Origin: Cyprinodon diabolis
Lineage: Eukaryota > Chordata > Actinopteri > Cyprinodontiformes > Cyprinodontidae
Assembly (NCBI GenBank): GCA_030533445.1
Contig: CM060070.1
Span: forward strand, 30,924,001 to 30,988,000
Direction: 5' to 3'
Length of the DNA stretch: 64,000 bases
The notes under the pieces were generated by a model. It saw nothing but the letters and a program-made list of their open reading frames with translations. It had not been told where the DNA came from and made no database searches. Below, one piece after another: positions 26,601-40,600 of this stretch. The translations under genes were made by a program, and so were the position numbers. The number at the start of each line of letters is the position of its first letter. Position 1 is the first letter of the stretch.

Positions 26601-27630
26601 AGGAATATCTGATCCTTCAACTCTGTTTATTTATTTAACGCTAATTCCCAACTCATATCATCTCAATACTCTTTACAGAGACAATTCAACATGATCATGC
26701 AGTAAGATTGGTTTAAAAGTTACATACTGTACTTCCTCACAGCTCATTTGCTGATTTCTTTCTGGGCGAACTTAACTGAAGTCCCACTTTTACTCGGAGA
26801 TATGTGGGCAGATATACCTGCACAAAGCAGACACTGTTATTTATTTATTTTTGGAGAGGTGCCCTTTGGTGTTACATAACGATAGCCTGAACCCAATCAG
26901 CACAATGCTGATGTAGACTGATCTGCATTTGAATTGCGCAATAATCTGCTGTTTGAAACCTCTACTTAAACTGGCTCTTATGCAAACCACCACAGATTGT
27001 CAAAGGTCAAAAACTCTCCTTCTGATTAGTTTTTTTCCCCCATTTCCCTGTTTCAACACATTTCTACACACAATGGCTCACACCCCAGAGAAGCATAGAG
27101 CTGGGGACTCACAAACACCCTTCATCACTAAGAAAAATACGTTTACTAGTCCAGTAGGGCTATTTCATATAAATAGGCTCCTCTGGAACAGTACTAATGA
27201 GGCTTTACCTAGATCTAAGCTTAAACCTTTTTCAAGGCCTAAACCTAGATTATCTTAATTTCAAATATGTCTTATTCTGCTTAAGTTTGGTATCAGGTTT
27301 CATATCATGTTTATTGTACTTTTTCTTTTCAAAAGATGTGGTTTTACATGAAACAAAAATAAAAAAATACAATATTATCATTAGCACATATGTTATCAAA
27401 ATTTATCTCATTTCTACTAAGCTGAAGAAAAAAAAACTTTTGACCTTAAAGGGAGAGTTCTAGGTGCATTTATTGAATATTCAGTTTTCAATACTTGACT
27501 TGTAAAGTACTGATGTGAGCTGATTGGATATCGGCTAACAGAGATTTCTCATTTTGATTAACTTGTTTTGTCTCAAATATAAATCATAGTTTCCTATTCA
27601 GCCATTAAAAAGAGAGAATGTTTTTTTTAT

Positions 27631-28637
27631 TAGGGCTGTGCAAGTTAACGTGTTAATTTCACGTTACTTCATTAGATTAATAAAACTGATATTTTCTTTA
27701 TCGGACATTAAGGCGCGCTGCTTTCATACTCTAAAACAGAAGGTGGCGATAATGCGGCAAGGACCTGGGTGTCAGCCCGCTGGTGTTTCAAACAGCAGAA
27801 GAAGAGGTCAGTGCTGGCTGCTGTGAAACCAGGAAAAGAAAAAGCAAAATGCAGAAAAACCAATGCAGACATGGTGAAGAATAATGCCATTAAGCTTTTA
27901 AAATGGCAATTTTTAGTTTAAAGTGCTTCCCGGCGGCGGATATGATAGACAAAAGTTATTTGTTACCATTGCCAAGCTGAATTTTCTTATCTCCGAATAA
28001 ACTCGAGCTTAAGCTATCACCTCAATGCCAAACACACTGTAGACATCACCAAAGAATTCAATGAATCTGGGAGTGAAGCTTCCGGCAGACCTAAGATAAT
28101 GCAGTGTTTGGTAGAACTACCAATAAACAAAAGCAAGAGAAGCTAATCAATGCTATAGCGAAGTGGATAGCTACACACCGTAGACCTCTTAGGGTTGTCG
28201 AAGACATTGGTCTGAAAAACATTATGAGAATCGCAATCAGTTACAGCAGTCACTAAATGCTCTTATAGCAGACTACTGGACATCAATCGGCAATCATAAC
28301 TATCTCCGAGTTATGGCACATTATATAGATGAGAAGAGGGCGCTATATTCACAAGATTCCTAATGAAAACAGAAGAGCAACATTTTACTATTATTTATTA
28401 TATTTTTTTTTGTTTAGAGTTACACAAAATGTTACCGATAAGTACTGATGTTAAGTGATTACATGATAAATGTTATGGTACTTTCATTCATATGGCAGAA
28501 CATTGAAATAAAACTTGCTCTTAAACTACTATTTATTTAATTCTTGCAATTTGCATCTACAATGCAATTAATCACAGTTAACCAGTCAAATTATGTGATT
28601 AATTGTGATTAAAGATTTTAATTGTTGCCCAGCCCTG
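27631..28637 (+). mobile_element. internally deleted hAT transposon with transposase remnant
   Basis: Ends are inverted: TAGGGCTGTGCAA on the left and TTGCCCAGCCCTG on the right. They are flanked by 8-bp near-identical duplications (ttttttat 27623-27630, atttttat 28638-28645). The interior reads AKWIATHRRPLRVVEDIGL (about 28155-28210), then TSIGNHNYLRVMAHYI, both typical of hAT (ZBED-like) transposases. Large parts of the coding sequence are missing, so it cannot be autonomous. Confidence 0.82.
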
Positions 28638-28645
28638 ATTTTTAT

Positions 28646-29250
28646 ATTAACTATGTTTGATTATGTGTCTGTCTGTGTCCATATATGAGTTCAAACTAGT
28701 TTTATTTTTCAGTTATAATGTAACTATATTTACAAGTCTTAAGATTGACAAATAAACTATATGAGATCAGTATTGTGCACACGACAAACCAGTTTGCAAC
28801 TGAGCAATTTCGGTTTAGAAACTTAAACTCTAAAATGTTGACAAATTAAAATTTCATTACTTGATTTATAATTAAAAATGACTAATGTATGAGGTCATTT
28901 TACTTCATCAGTAAATTTGTTTATGAATAGCATTTAATTTATTTAGTGGTAAAAAATTATCAAATGTTGCTATACTAAATCATCAAACTAGGGGTGATAA
29001 ATGCACACAACTGATTAGTCCTGGGGATCAAAATTATATAATTTCAAATAATTATGGCCAATGAGCTTGTACCGATATCATGATTTCCATAGACTTTCAT
29101 GTAATGTTGGCTGGCTTTGTTTAATAGATTATATTTCAGAAGTATGCTAACGTGGTTGATGGTATCTATGTTTTTCTTAATTATGTTTTTTTTTATTTGT
29201 TTATTTATAAATTTTTTATTGTTTTCTTTTTACAATGGATTCAGTCTGGG
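28646..29250. other. AT-rich intronic sequence
   Basis: No coding frame, repeat family or motif cluster that I can support. Confidence 0.5.
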
Positions 29251-29560
29251 GTTGGATATAGGGTGATTTGCTAAGGAACGGTCTGCCCGGGGCAGTATTC
29301 CTGCGAGGACCGCCCCTGTTCAGAAATCCTTGTTGCACAGCTCTTCCACTTCAAGACACACACTTACAAACTGAAGTAATAGGATTTAATCACGATTGTC
29401 TCAGATTTTGTGGGCCTTTTGTGTATGTTTGCGCGCGCATGCGGTGCCATTAACCTTTGGATGCTTGGCCGCGTGCATCGCGTTGACTCTGCCAGCAATT
29501 TGATTTAAATGTCATTCTCTCCTATCGATCCGCTTCGGCGAGGGGGCGACTGAGCAGCGT
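29251..29560. promoter_or_regulatory. candidate intronic regulatory block
   Basis: Contrasts with the AT-rich DNA around it and carries CCTATCGATCCGC (29521-29533), again an ATCGAT core, near a CpG-rich stretch. Function is inferred from composition and motif only. Confidence 0.28.
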
Positions 29561-30135
29561 AGGGAATGATCATCTAAAATAGAAAAGACGGGATCCAAGA
29601 ATGTACAGAGTCCAGACCTCTGCCGCATTCATAATTGCCAGCCAGCCACATACCCTCGTGTGAATTTGAACGCGCATGTGTAAGTGTGTGTGCTGGGTGC
29701 GCTGGTAGAGAAATGAGCAAATATATGAAAGACAGTATGCACCCTCCACGCACTAGTATTAAAATTCCCTTATTTTTGAATATGTTCGTGTGGTCTGAGT
29801 ATGCGTGTGTATGCATAAAGACGAAGGATCATTGTGGGTGGGATGCGTAATGAGTGAAAAGAGGTTAAACGAGTGTGAACTGTAAGTCGTCTCATGTTGC
29901 TAATCCCACTCTTTCACAGAACTCGAGGGGAGCCGTTAAACTGCTCAGATTTGACAGTTTTTGGCCAGATAGTGTGTCGGGACTATGTAAGGGATTTGAA
30001 CTGAGGAACTGTTTTAAAATGTGAGTCGTTAATAAGAGGAAAGGTGTTGCACTGTGGGGATGGATGGGAAAGTGGGGGAGTGCGCGAATCATGGCGATGG
30101 AAAGACGAGAGGAATGGAAATCGATACAGATGGCA

Positions 30136-30330
<195 letters not shown>

Positions 30331-31325
30331 TCTGATTAGTATACACATATCTAAAACAACGATATATTGGAAATATGCTCTCCATTGTGGGATAGAGATT
30401 TAATGAGGCTGGATGTGAAGTGTCATTTCATCTGGAATGAGCCGCGGATTTAAAACCAAATAGCCCCGAGGTATAACCTGCACGAAAATGGCTGTTGCTC
30501 CCCCCACCTGGGGATTGCAAAGGCGATGCTTGTTACATGTGTGTCTCTGTACTTACAGCACGTTGATGTGCTTAACGAACGAGAAGACTCTGAAACCACA
30601 GATGCGCTGTTTACGCCCCACCCCCATCCCGTGCATCAATTATTAAAGTCCCCCCAATCGATCATTTCACAGACTGACATCAAGCCGTTTCTTTATAAAC
30701 AAAATCAGGAATCAGATAATCATGCATTGAGCACATGCTAACGTCAAGTTCGACCGATTTTTATGAATAAATGTTCAAGAACGGCACCTTTAACCTGGAA
30801 CATAATTTTTGCGTTTGGGATATTTTAGAAAGTGCTGCAAAATATAGATGACCTTGCATGCAGGCTCTTAGAAGAGGCTGGAGACGTGATTTAAATGGAA
30901 ACCCCGGTGGGCTCGGTGCAGGACAAGAAAGCAGGATGCAGGGTGGTGTGATTGACGCGATTGTGGATTGTAATATTGATCGATGGGGGAAAGCTGTTGG
31001 ATGAAATAATGGTGTTTATAGGGTCTACCAGAATACTATTAAGGAGATACTGGTAAAACTCCAACAAAAAACCTTGAACTGTCCTCAGCAGAGGTGTAAG
31101 GAAGATTTCAGCACCACGGACAGCACTTGCTACAATGAACGCCCTTGCATTGGAAAGAGCCCAAAATAGTGCCATAATGCAACTTAAAAAAAACTCTGTG
31201 ATTGATCAATTCAGTATGTGTTTAATAAAAACACAGAAAGAGTACACCTTCAACAAATAAACACGAACTCAATCCAAATTTAACAGTTAATTAGTTGAAT
31301 GCAGCAGCTTACTATGCTTTTTATT

Positions 31326-31400
31326 TCAGCACCATAGACACCATAGCACCATAGACAGCACTCATTAAACCGTGATGTATTAAACCGTGATGCAGTATTA
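31326..31400. repeat. short local duplications
   Basis: The words caccatagaca and attaaaccgtgatg each occur two to three times within 75 bp, from local slippage or micro-duplication. Confidence 0.6.
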
Positions 31401-32479
31401 AACCCTCAGCCATGGAGAGCTAAAAGTTCCATAATCAAAAAGAATTTGTGAAAATACTCAATTGGAAATTGGAAAAAAAAATATAACTAAAATCTACAAA
31501 AATGCGTAGTTCGCTTAGTCATGTTACTTTCTTCCTTACTTGTTCATTTGATTTATTCAATGGGAAATGGAGAAAATTAGTCACAAAATTATCTAATACT
31601 GAAACATTACTTATGGTTTTAAGGTATAACTCGGAAATTACATTATTTGACATTCATTTGATAAATTGATATGTTTCAATAATAGTTAATTAATCATTAA
31701 TATATATTTTTAATCTTTTGACTCTTTGTTTCAGATATCAGTAACAAATTTAAAAATTATAATTCATAATTTTTCCTGTTTCCTTAGAATATTTCAACAT
31801 GAGAACCTTAAAATAACATTAGGCTTGAATTAGTCTCAAATTACTGCCATCTCATTTAGTAGAAAAATCCTTACCATGCAGCCACATACACTAGACGTGC
31901 ATGATGATGGTTCATAGCCCTGAAAAGGAATAGTGCAGGTTGATGTAGTGAGTGACGTATTAATATTGCTCTTGTATTAAGCCTGTGCAAACTGCTTGCA
32001 GTCCATTGAAACATGAATAGAGGCCTACCCTTTCCTTATTTTCCACCATGTTTGTCCTGTGTCCTAAGGGTCTTGACCTGCACACCCTAGCACGTGCTGT
32101 TGTCATTCAGATGGTAATGAATCTAATGCTGCTCTTTTTCCGCTGAGCTCTTTTGTTTATTTCCAGGAAGAATTAGCTCAACATGCCATAACATATCTTC
32201 ACTTGCAATATAGAGATATGTTGTATTACAGATTGATATAGCATTTAAGTGTTTATCTGACTTAGAAGTGGAAGTGAAAAATATTGCCCAGATGTCCTGA
32301 CAAGTGATGTGAGTGTGAACTACACTCAACAGAGATGACCTGATTAGAACAAAGAAAAAAAAAAGGTGTGCACTTTTTTTAAATAACAGCTGTCCCCTCT
32401 CCCACAACCTTTTCCAGCTTCCACCGCCCTCTGCTTCTCTCTGCTCCAGGGGAGAGACCAATGGGTGAGAGTGCTGAGG

Positions 32480-32540
32480 CGGGATAATTGATAGATGCAC
32501 TGGCTATCCTTATTGATCAGGGGTGTATTGATCCGACCAA
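32480..32540. promoter_or_regulatory. cluster of ONECUT-like TATTGATC motifs
   Basis: TATTGATC occurs at 32511-32518 and 32526-32533 in the same orientation, 15 bp apart. A related AATTGATA lies at 32486. TATTGAT is the reverse complement of ATCAATA, the known ONECUT core. This suggests an autoregulatory intronic site. Confidence 0.4.
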
Positions 32541-33899
32541 ATACATTGAGATGGAGTGTGGAATTCAACACAGATGCAAAGACGAATTGTTTTCATCGCT
32601 AATGCGATCTTTAAATGCCTTCCAAACCTCACCTTTTCCTGTGTCTGTTGTACACCTGCAGCTTTGCAATGAAGCTGTTTGTTTATAAACTTAGAGAAGA
32701 CTCTCTAATGTTCAGAGTGCTGTGGAAACAGCCCTGCTTTTCAAAACTGTAAGGCAAAACATTCCATGTCCCTTCCCTCGTTGATTTAATGTGAAGGACA
32801 CAGCATAAGCCCCCCAAATAGTGCCCACATCTCTGTTCTGTTTTCCTTTCAGGAGTGGATTGTCATTTGAGTGTGTGGGTCCGTGTGTGTGTGTGTGTGT
32901 CTGTGCAGACACTGGCGTTTTCACATTAGCTAAGCAGGGCAACTGCATTGATTTGTGTGACTGTGATGAATTTGGAATAGTAATTTGAATTTATTGATTG
33001 ATGTGGCCGAGCGAGTATGGCCCAGCCTCACTTTCAGCAACACAACCCCCCCTTCCAATCCCCACTAACTCCCACTCCAGCCCACATGTGCTCGGAGGAT
33101 AATCGTGAATTTAAATGCAGTAAGTAAAATGTAGCCCCCAATATTTGCATAACAGTAATTTGTCATTTAGACCAACTGGAATCTCCCTGAGATCTGCTCT
33201 GGTGGCAGGGGGATGCACATTAAGGTATATACTTAAACAATGCAGCAGATATGGAGAGAAGTTTGAAGGATGGCATTAGATTACAAGCATGGCCTGTGAA
33301 TACATTAAGCTTAAAGAATGTGCTTTGTTTTATGTAGGTTTAGATGTGCCACGATCCAGCACAAAGATTTTTGATTATATATAAAACAAACCTTTAAGTA
33401 TTAAAATCTATAAAAATTGAAAATAAAGATATAGATAATATATAAGATATGTTCTACATCACAGTCTTTTGCCAAGCCAAAATAATTGTTTAATTTACAT
33501 ATTGGCATACACAAGGAGACTTCCAGAAGGTTTTCTAAGAGGCAGCCAGATGGGAGACACTAATAGTCTTGGCTTGATCTACCAAATCCAAAAGCCTTAA
33601 AAGAAATATATTTTATGCTACCTACATACCAAAAATGCTTTTCAAAATATTTTAGATCTTTCTTTTTTTTTTTAGCAAGCATTGAAAAAAAAAATGAAAT
33701 TAAAATACAGTAACTCTTATTTGTTGTACTAAGTTTGTTTACAGGAAGTGAAAGGCATTCAAAAAGCTGTGAATGACAAAACTGACAACGTACTAAGGTA
33801 CAGTGTATTATAATCACTCTGAAATCTGATTTTTTTTTTTTATCTTAAAATGTATGTTGATGCTGGGCCTCAGTTAAAACCAATGATTAATACAGAGTT

Positions 33900-33995
33900 T
33901 GACTTATTATTTTTTTCTTTATTAGTTTCGTTGTTGTTGTTTTTTTGTTTTGTTTTTTGTTGTTGTTGTTGTTTTTTTGTTGTTGTTGTTTTTTT
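33900..33995. repeat. (TTG)n / T-rich low-complexity tract
   Basis: Irregular TTG trinucleotides and T runs. Open frames across it (poly-Val/Phe or poly-Gln/Lys) are artefacts. Confidence 0.85.
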
Positions 33996-36120
33996 TATAC
34001 ATTCAAACCAGAAAAGTCCACAAGGGTGCGCTCTCCACACAGAGCACAATTTTCTTCCTTGATTCGTGTAATTTGTGGAAGAGATGTAACATAATCCAGA
34101 CTTGCCATCACCACACCCATATTCCACCAAAAGAGGCATTTCCAACAATCAGGGGCTGACCTGCAGACATTGGTCCTTCTTGTGTAACTTTTTACCTATT
34201 GTGTAATAAACCAGGAAACAATGGTAAAGAAAACTGCTAATGTTGCTAATGCTAAATCCACATGAACATATAACAACACAAATCAAATTTTCAAAAATAC
34301 CCCTGTGCTGAAAAAAGTCAGCATTAAAAGGATCTAAATTAGTTCTATTTGAGTTTTTCCTCCTAATAGAAATAACATTTAAAAAAAAACATTTTAAGAG
34401 GGATTTTATATGTAAAATACCAGATTATAACTCCTCTAAATAAAGGATGGCACCTTTCATTCCTAAATGTATGCATTTTATGAATGCAAAGATACTTGGT
34501 GTGTATGAGGGGGTAACAGGGAGGTGCATATTTATAGGCTGAATAATGTTCCCTTATGCCCCTTCAGCCAATGCATTCTACATGTCTCACATGGCATAAT
34601 AAAATAAATAAATAAAAAATGTATAAAACGAAATCATGATTGCCGTGAGGTTTTCACATAAGACAATATATTTTATTCAAATGTATCATATGGGCTACTT
34701 TTTTATTTAGCTATAGGGTTGTGGCACAACCTGCCTTCCATACTGAAGCGCAGGAAAGCAGAAACATTGGATTTTGCCACCTTGAGAAGGCCTGAGTCCT
34801 TCCACCGTGAAATATGCAGTAGGTAAGCACTTGTACAGCTCTGAGGCTTCAGTTCAACTGGAGGTTTTATCCTGATGCCGCCAGTGGAAGATATAAAACC
34901 CCACAGCCCAATTAGCTTTAACAGCAGTGCCACTTAAAGAGACAATTGTGGAGTGTTTAAATCTTTATTTACCAGAACCCCCACTAAATACGCAAAGGAA
35001 CTATTTACATGCCATTAAGCGCTTTTCAATAGGGCATTGACTGGAACTAAAATATGCCACTATATCCGCTTAATTGAACTGTTCGCTGAAATACGGCGGA
35101 GAAGCGCTGATTGACGTTTGGAAGCGCAGCTCGTCTAAACAGGGGTCTTTACACAAACATCGATGAGAAGGGGGGGACCTTTCACTCACATCGCTGTGGC
35201 TTTTTCGTTTTTCATTTATGTCCCGTTAATCAGGTGTTAAAGGGTGTTTAAATTGAGGGCGGGGGTGTGAGGGTTTCAAATCACAGCCTTAATGTGATAA
35301 TCTTTGCGCAATAAAAATCGAAACCACTGATCAAGCAGTGAAATCAAAACGGAGGGACGTTCGTTGGTAGACGTAAGGGTGGTGGGGGTTGGGGGTATTG
35401 TTTAACAAAATAACTACAAATAATATTCTCTGAGGCTGCAGAGAGACCGTGCAGTCCTTTAAATCAAATTTGGAGACGTGATGTCCCAAAAGTGCACAAG
35501 GGACACAGTGCAGGGCCAAAGAAAGACGCATCTGTTTGTGTCCCTGCCTTTCAGGTCCAAATCGATCCTTTATCAGTGCGCTACAATGAAAGGGATGCCT
35601 GGACCTGAAATATTGATCCATAGGAGGTCATGCTCCCTTTGGCTCTTTGGCCGGGCCTCACACTGCATCCTTGTTGGTAAGGGCGGATGAAATACTCGTT
35701 TAAATACTTTTTTTAACAATTAAAAAGCTGAAAATACTCTTTTCGTCAGTTTTTACTTTGAATGTGCAGTAATAAAAGAGAAAAACAGACAAGTGAGTAG
35801 ATTATTTCCCAGTCTGCGTCCGTGCTTAAATGTGTTGCAGGAGCGCCAAAGCAAAACCAGTCTGCAGACTGCGGTCGCACATGTCCGCTTCTTCGTTTAT
35901 CCCTCGGCTTTTGTTTATACAGTCGTGGATTGTGGCATTAATCAAAATATAGATCCTCCACCACATTTAACACCCCAACTGTCATGATGAAGTTTTACTC
36001 GATACGATCGACTAATAACTTCAAGTAATGTCTGTTTGAGCAGCTATTGGCAGTCTCGCCACATTGACTACAGATTGATCCCTCCACATCACTCAGGTTG
36101 GTAGCTGTCTCCTCACTCAC

Positions 36121-37159
36121 CTGCAAGCCTGAGCGCTGACATCCGCTGAAACTCAGGCTCCTGCAGCCACTTCCACATCCTCCTGAACGTCTCTCGGCCG
36201 GATTTGAGTTTACTCCACGGTTTTGGGTTCCGCAGTAGGTCGGACAGAGTTCCCTGGGACCGGCACAAGATCCTCTGCGCGAAGATAGCCTGCGGAATGC
36301 TGTAGCGCTTGAGCTCCGCCGTTATCCGTTGCGCCACTTCCTTGGTGTTTATCTCCTCCACCTGTCCCGACCCGGCTCCCTGCCCTCCACCTACCACCGT
36401 CTGCCTGTCCCGGTCCGACAGCATCGATCCGTTTGCCTGAGTGTGCGGATGGCTGTGATGGTGGATGCCGTTCAAGGATGTCATGAGCCCGGCCCCGTGG
36501 CCCCCGAGACCTCGAGCCAGGTGATCCTCGCCCCGGGACAGCATGGCTGCGTGGGACTCGAACCCCCCTGACGAAAGCATCTTGTCGTTAGACAGGTGAG
36601 CTCCAGGACCATAGGCGCTCAGGGTCTGCTGCGACCCGTGTAGAGAACCAAGGCCATTAGAGAGCGGGGACAGGGGCTGCCCCATTCCGGACATGTCTTT
36701 GGGGTAGTGGCCATAGAGGTTACTCATAGAGGCGAGGCTGCGGTCATCTCTCATCAGGGTGAAGCTGCCGCTGACATTCCCAGCCGCGAGCCTCTGGTGC
36801 GCCGGATGATGGTGAGCATGAGGATGAGGATGGTGAAATTTCTCCGATACGGTGGATATAGGGGGCAGGTGCTGCAGCGGCGTCAGTGTGGTGTAGGTGC
36901 TGCTGAGGCTCATTCCTGAGTCGCAGGACATGGTCATGGCCGGGTGCAGGGGCCCGGAGAGAGCGTGGTCTGTGCGGTAGTCCCCGGCTCCCTCCAGTAT
37001 CGAGGCCATGCTGGACACCATGGCTGAGCGCCCGTGCGACACCAAGTTCCGATGCGACGCTGTTGACTGACGCGCGTGCGGGGAGTTCATTAAGTCGCTT
37101 GTCTGATGAGAGTGAGACACGCCGTGCAGATTTCCGATGTTCTCCATTGTAAGCTCCAT
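36121..37159 (-). CDS. onecut3: onecut3 exon 1: N-terminus and CUT domain
   Basis: Starts at the ATG at 37157-37159 (MELTMENIGNLHGVSHSH), which aligns with the MEL...LHxVxH start I know for ONECUT3. Residues 1-80 contain the conserved MASILEG motif. Next comes an S/T/P-rich box (STYTTLTPLQHLPPIST), a His-rich stretch (HHPHPHAHHHPAHQR) and SGSFTLMRDDRSLASM. The single CUT domain spans about residues 265-346, from EEINTKEVAQRITAELKRYS to RMSALRLA. The exon ends with one base of the next codon before a GTGAG donor at 36120-36116 (minus strand). ONECUT factors bind ATCAATA-type sites through CUT plus homeodomain and act in neural, retinal and endodermal differentiation. Proteins predicted in other frames across this exon are shadows. 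Confidence 0.96.
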
Positions 37160-37330
37160 CGCTGAAAGGAATCTTTATTTCCAGCCCTCTCTCTCGCCGC
37201 TCTCTCCCTCTCCCCACTGTCGCTCTGTCTCGCACTCCTTTCCCAATAATTTGTCAACGATTTCAAAGCCACGCCATTGATTACAGCTGCTTTTTCTAAG
37301 TTAATCCAGCATGGTTTTAAAAGATCGCCA
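37160..37330 (-). other. onecut3: putative onecut3 5' UTR
   Basis: Pyrimidine-rich on the + strand just upstream of the ATG and bounded by the TATA-like element at 37359-37375, which would place the start site near 37330. The start site is inferred. Confidence 0.35.
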
Positions 37331-37358
37331 ACCCCCTCCCAAACAAAAATATATAGGC

Positions 37359-37375
37359 TATATATAAATATATAT
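37359..37375 (-). promoter_or_regulatory. TATA-like element of onecut3
   Basis: On the minus strand ATATATATTTATATATA lies between GC-rich sequence (ccgcgccgcc on the + strand) and the coding exon, about 200 bp before the ATG. Its position suits a TATA box, but simple AT repeat is an alternative. Confidence 0.35.
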
Positions 37376-37612
37376 CCGCGCCGCCAAAAACCTCAGCTAG
37401 GCGTGTGGAGTGTTTCTGCGCCTGCCCCAGATTACTCTCACTCTTCAGCACCTTCTACTATACCCAAAGCGCTGCTCTGCTCGGCTCGACGGTGTGTATA
37501 TTGACGCGCCCCTCTGGCTCCTGTTAAGTCGAGACCGAGTCTGTGCGCATGTGCGCGCCCCCGCGGGCCGTGCATCCTCGCTCTCGTTAAGCTCCGTCTA
37601 GGGGGGGCAATT

Positions 37613-37620
37613 TGACGTCA
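37613..37620. promoter_or_regulatory. perfect CRE (TGACGTCA)
   Basis: Palindromic full CREB/ATF site about 455 bp upstream of the onecut3 start codon, at the edge of the CpG-rich promoter region (37480-37620). A full palindromic CRE near a promoter is often functional, so cAMP/Ca2+-responsive control is a reasonable inference. Confidence 0.5.
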
Positions 37621-40600
37621 CTACCTCCCCTTTCCAACGAGTGTCATGCGTTCTGTTGTTCATGTTGCAAACTGAACCTCGAATCGCCGAGAAAAGATTA
37701 CATTAGGCGGGTCAGATAAAAACACAAAAGTGCAATCCTTTAAAGAGTGTGCAACATTTACACTCGAGCGGATAAGAAGGTCTTGCTCCTTGTTTTCCTT
37801 TGATAAAAGGCGCCAGAAGCGCATGTGATGGCTCTGTTGAAGGTTAAATATTAATTGACGTGTCACACCAGCCTGTGAGTTGGAGGAGAAAATAGCTCAT
37901 ACCTTATATATCAACTCAAAGTATTTCTAAGATGTTATTTTTATTTAAAGATAATTAAAATCTTAAACCACAACATCTGTTATTTTATCATATTTACATC
38001 TGGACTATAAGAGCTGTTGAGTCCTGTCACCTTCTTGCCATTTATCGCGCTTTCATAATAGTTATTTTCTTTCCTACTGCATAAAATATGGATTGTTATT
38101 TCTTTATAGCCTCTAGGCTTTGACCCCTCTCCTGCATATCATGCAACTTGGACTGGCTGAAACCATGAAAATCAAACTCTGCGCGCACAAAACTTCTCCC
38201 GCCCTTATTGCAAACTTATTGCATGAAATCTGCCGTTCGCTCATGTCAATCCAGTTCAGTCATCCATCAGTGTCAGGGTGCGTATGGATCAGGAGCTGCA
38301 TCGATATAAGTTTGTGTGGTGCCTATGGCAGGAGCCCCGGATATATGGGTGCAATACAGCATCTTGCACGTCTAAGATCAGGTTGTAAGGGGAGATAAGA
38401 GTGTCAACTTCATCAAAAGGTCAAAGTGTTAACAGAAATATATTTTGCGCTTTTTTTCATTCTTCGTTATAACTTTTGCCTTCGTTTTTTTCAATTCGAG
38501 GCAGCAGCACAACTTATTTTATTATTATTAGTTTTATTCTAACCCAAGGGTCACAGGCCTTAAGCCTAAAATGTTCTGATGATCAACTTTGTGCAGTCTA
38601 ACCTCGATTTATTAATTATTTTATTCTGTATATTTATTATTTTCCCATGACAATTAAAACAAGCAGTTCATTGGGTCTTGACGCCCTTACTGTGTCAGAT
38701 TTGGCAGATTTGCTTTTACACCAAAGTAAGCAGAGAGTGATACTCTCAACGCTAAAAAAATTGACTTTTTAAAATCCAGGCATGACAAAACTATGTCGGT
38801 TCAGGTAAAAACGAGGACGCTGATGAACAAAAATTGTCCACACGTGAAAGAAAAAAGGTGATTTATTTTCATTGCGTGGATCTGTGTGTTTACAGACTGT
38901 CAGAGGTTGGTTAGAGGAACCAGATATCAGTTAGATATAATATATTATTAAATCTGCTTTATATTTAAAATAATATTTTATTTTCTATATCTTTCATTCA
39001 AAAGGTTCAAATCAATCTTAAAATAATAGTTTTGGTCAGTGGAATTACAAAATTGAATCGTGAGAAGTCATTGATTTTCGAGGCTCCCTGCTCAGCAGCA
39101 ATAGGTCGCTGATGCCTTGGGCTGGCCCTGCATTCAAATCCTAAACTAAATCAAATCGGTTATGGCTACTTAGATTAAGGATGTGACACCCCAGCTTTAT
39201 AAGTACCCCCATACAAACATTGACTTTGAAATACTTTGTTGAAAAACATGTTTGGCATTTTAACTGCTGTAAATTCAGATCATTAGGAATTCGACCTGAA
39301 GTTGGTTTAAGAAGAAGTAGCCAAATCATTCAGGAAGTGAGTCACTTATCTTCTACTAATTATATAAAACAATCCTGATCACTTTTAGGTCAAGATCATC
39401 CATAACCTTTTTCATAATTGCTATATCGCTGGCCTTGACACGAAGTTCCTCTCCCATTGTGCATGACACAACAAAAATAGAAAATACAAATAATCTTTAC
39501 ACATTGCCAACCAGGGAAAAGGTGGCTCGGTGGCATCAGGAGAACCAACACATTCTCACTCCCAACTCGTCGTGTCCGCCTGGGTTAATGTCTGCCTATT
39601 GATCCCAGTAAGCATGGCTATCGAAAATGAATTACCGAAACCCGCGCAGCAGCGAATCCGTCATCTGTGCACGCTCAGTCGGCCACAGCAGCGAATTGGC
39701 CGCGGTGGTGATGGATGTTAACTTTCACTGCCGCTTCTTTTGCTCCTAATTCATCGGTAACCAGAATCCCCAAAAAGACATAAAGAAAAGTTTTAAACTT
39801 TCACCAAAAGCACCAACACTTTCTGCCCCGTATGCAGCCTGATATAATCCAATGCGTGGAGTTATTTCCCAGAGATTGAAACAATGCATGCTCGGGGTCA
39901 AAAGGTTATAGGGAACCGATCAGGATCCTGTGTCAATTTTAAATCAATCACTGTTGAATCTATCTAAGTTCTTGATCGAATCTATTCCAGTCAAAATTGA
40001 ATTTAAATGTAAAATACCCCCCAACACACACATAGACACACACACATATTTTACTTCTTAAACTATGCGCATCCGCCTAAAGCTTAGTTTTGATTTGTAT
40101 TTTAATGCACTGCTCTCAGAGCAAAAAGAATATCCTATGGCAAATAAAATATAAAATATTAACTTTGTCAATATCGCCATTGTGACTGGGGCGATGCTGC
40201 ACAGAATGGTGATTTTATATTAATAAATGCAGCCGAGCACCATTTTGGCATCGACTCTGCAGTGATTGTGCAGTAGGCTGTGGGCGCGCTTTAACGCACA
40301 TGTTTATAACTCCAGGTTCTATTTTCTAAAGTTGTGCTATATTTTCCAGCAGTAGCGATTAGTGGCTGGATCTTTTGATGACTTCCAAAATCCCCTTTCG
40401 CTTTAAAAAAAAAAAAATGATGTCGATGTAGTAATCAATGACGGACCAATAGCACAGCTCGAGGGTTTTCTGATGGCTTGATGGTGACAAAAATACCCAA
40501 ATGCGCAAAAATGTTTTCCATGTCTGTATTTTATCTTAATTCGCACAGCATTTTTAGAACTCGTTTTACCTCATGACATTAAGGTGAAAGTCATTTATTT

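Noticed and set aside
36744..37235. 163-codon minus-strand frame over onecut3 exon 1
   Set aside because: Overlaps the well-supported onecut3 coding frame in another phase and has no domain.
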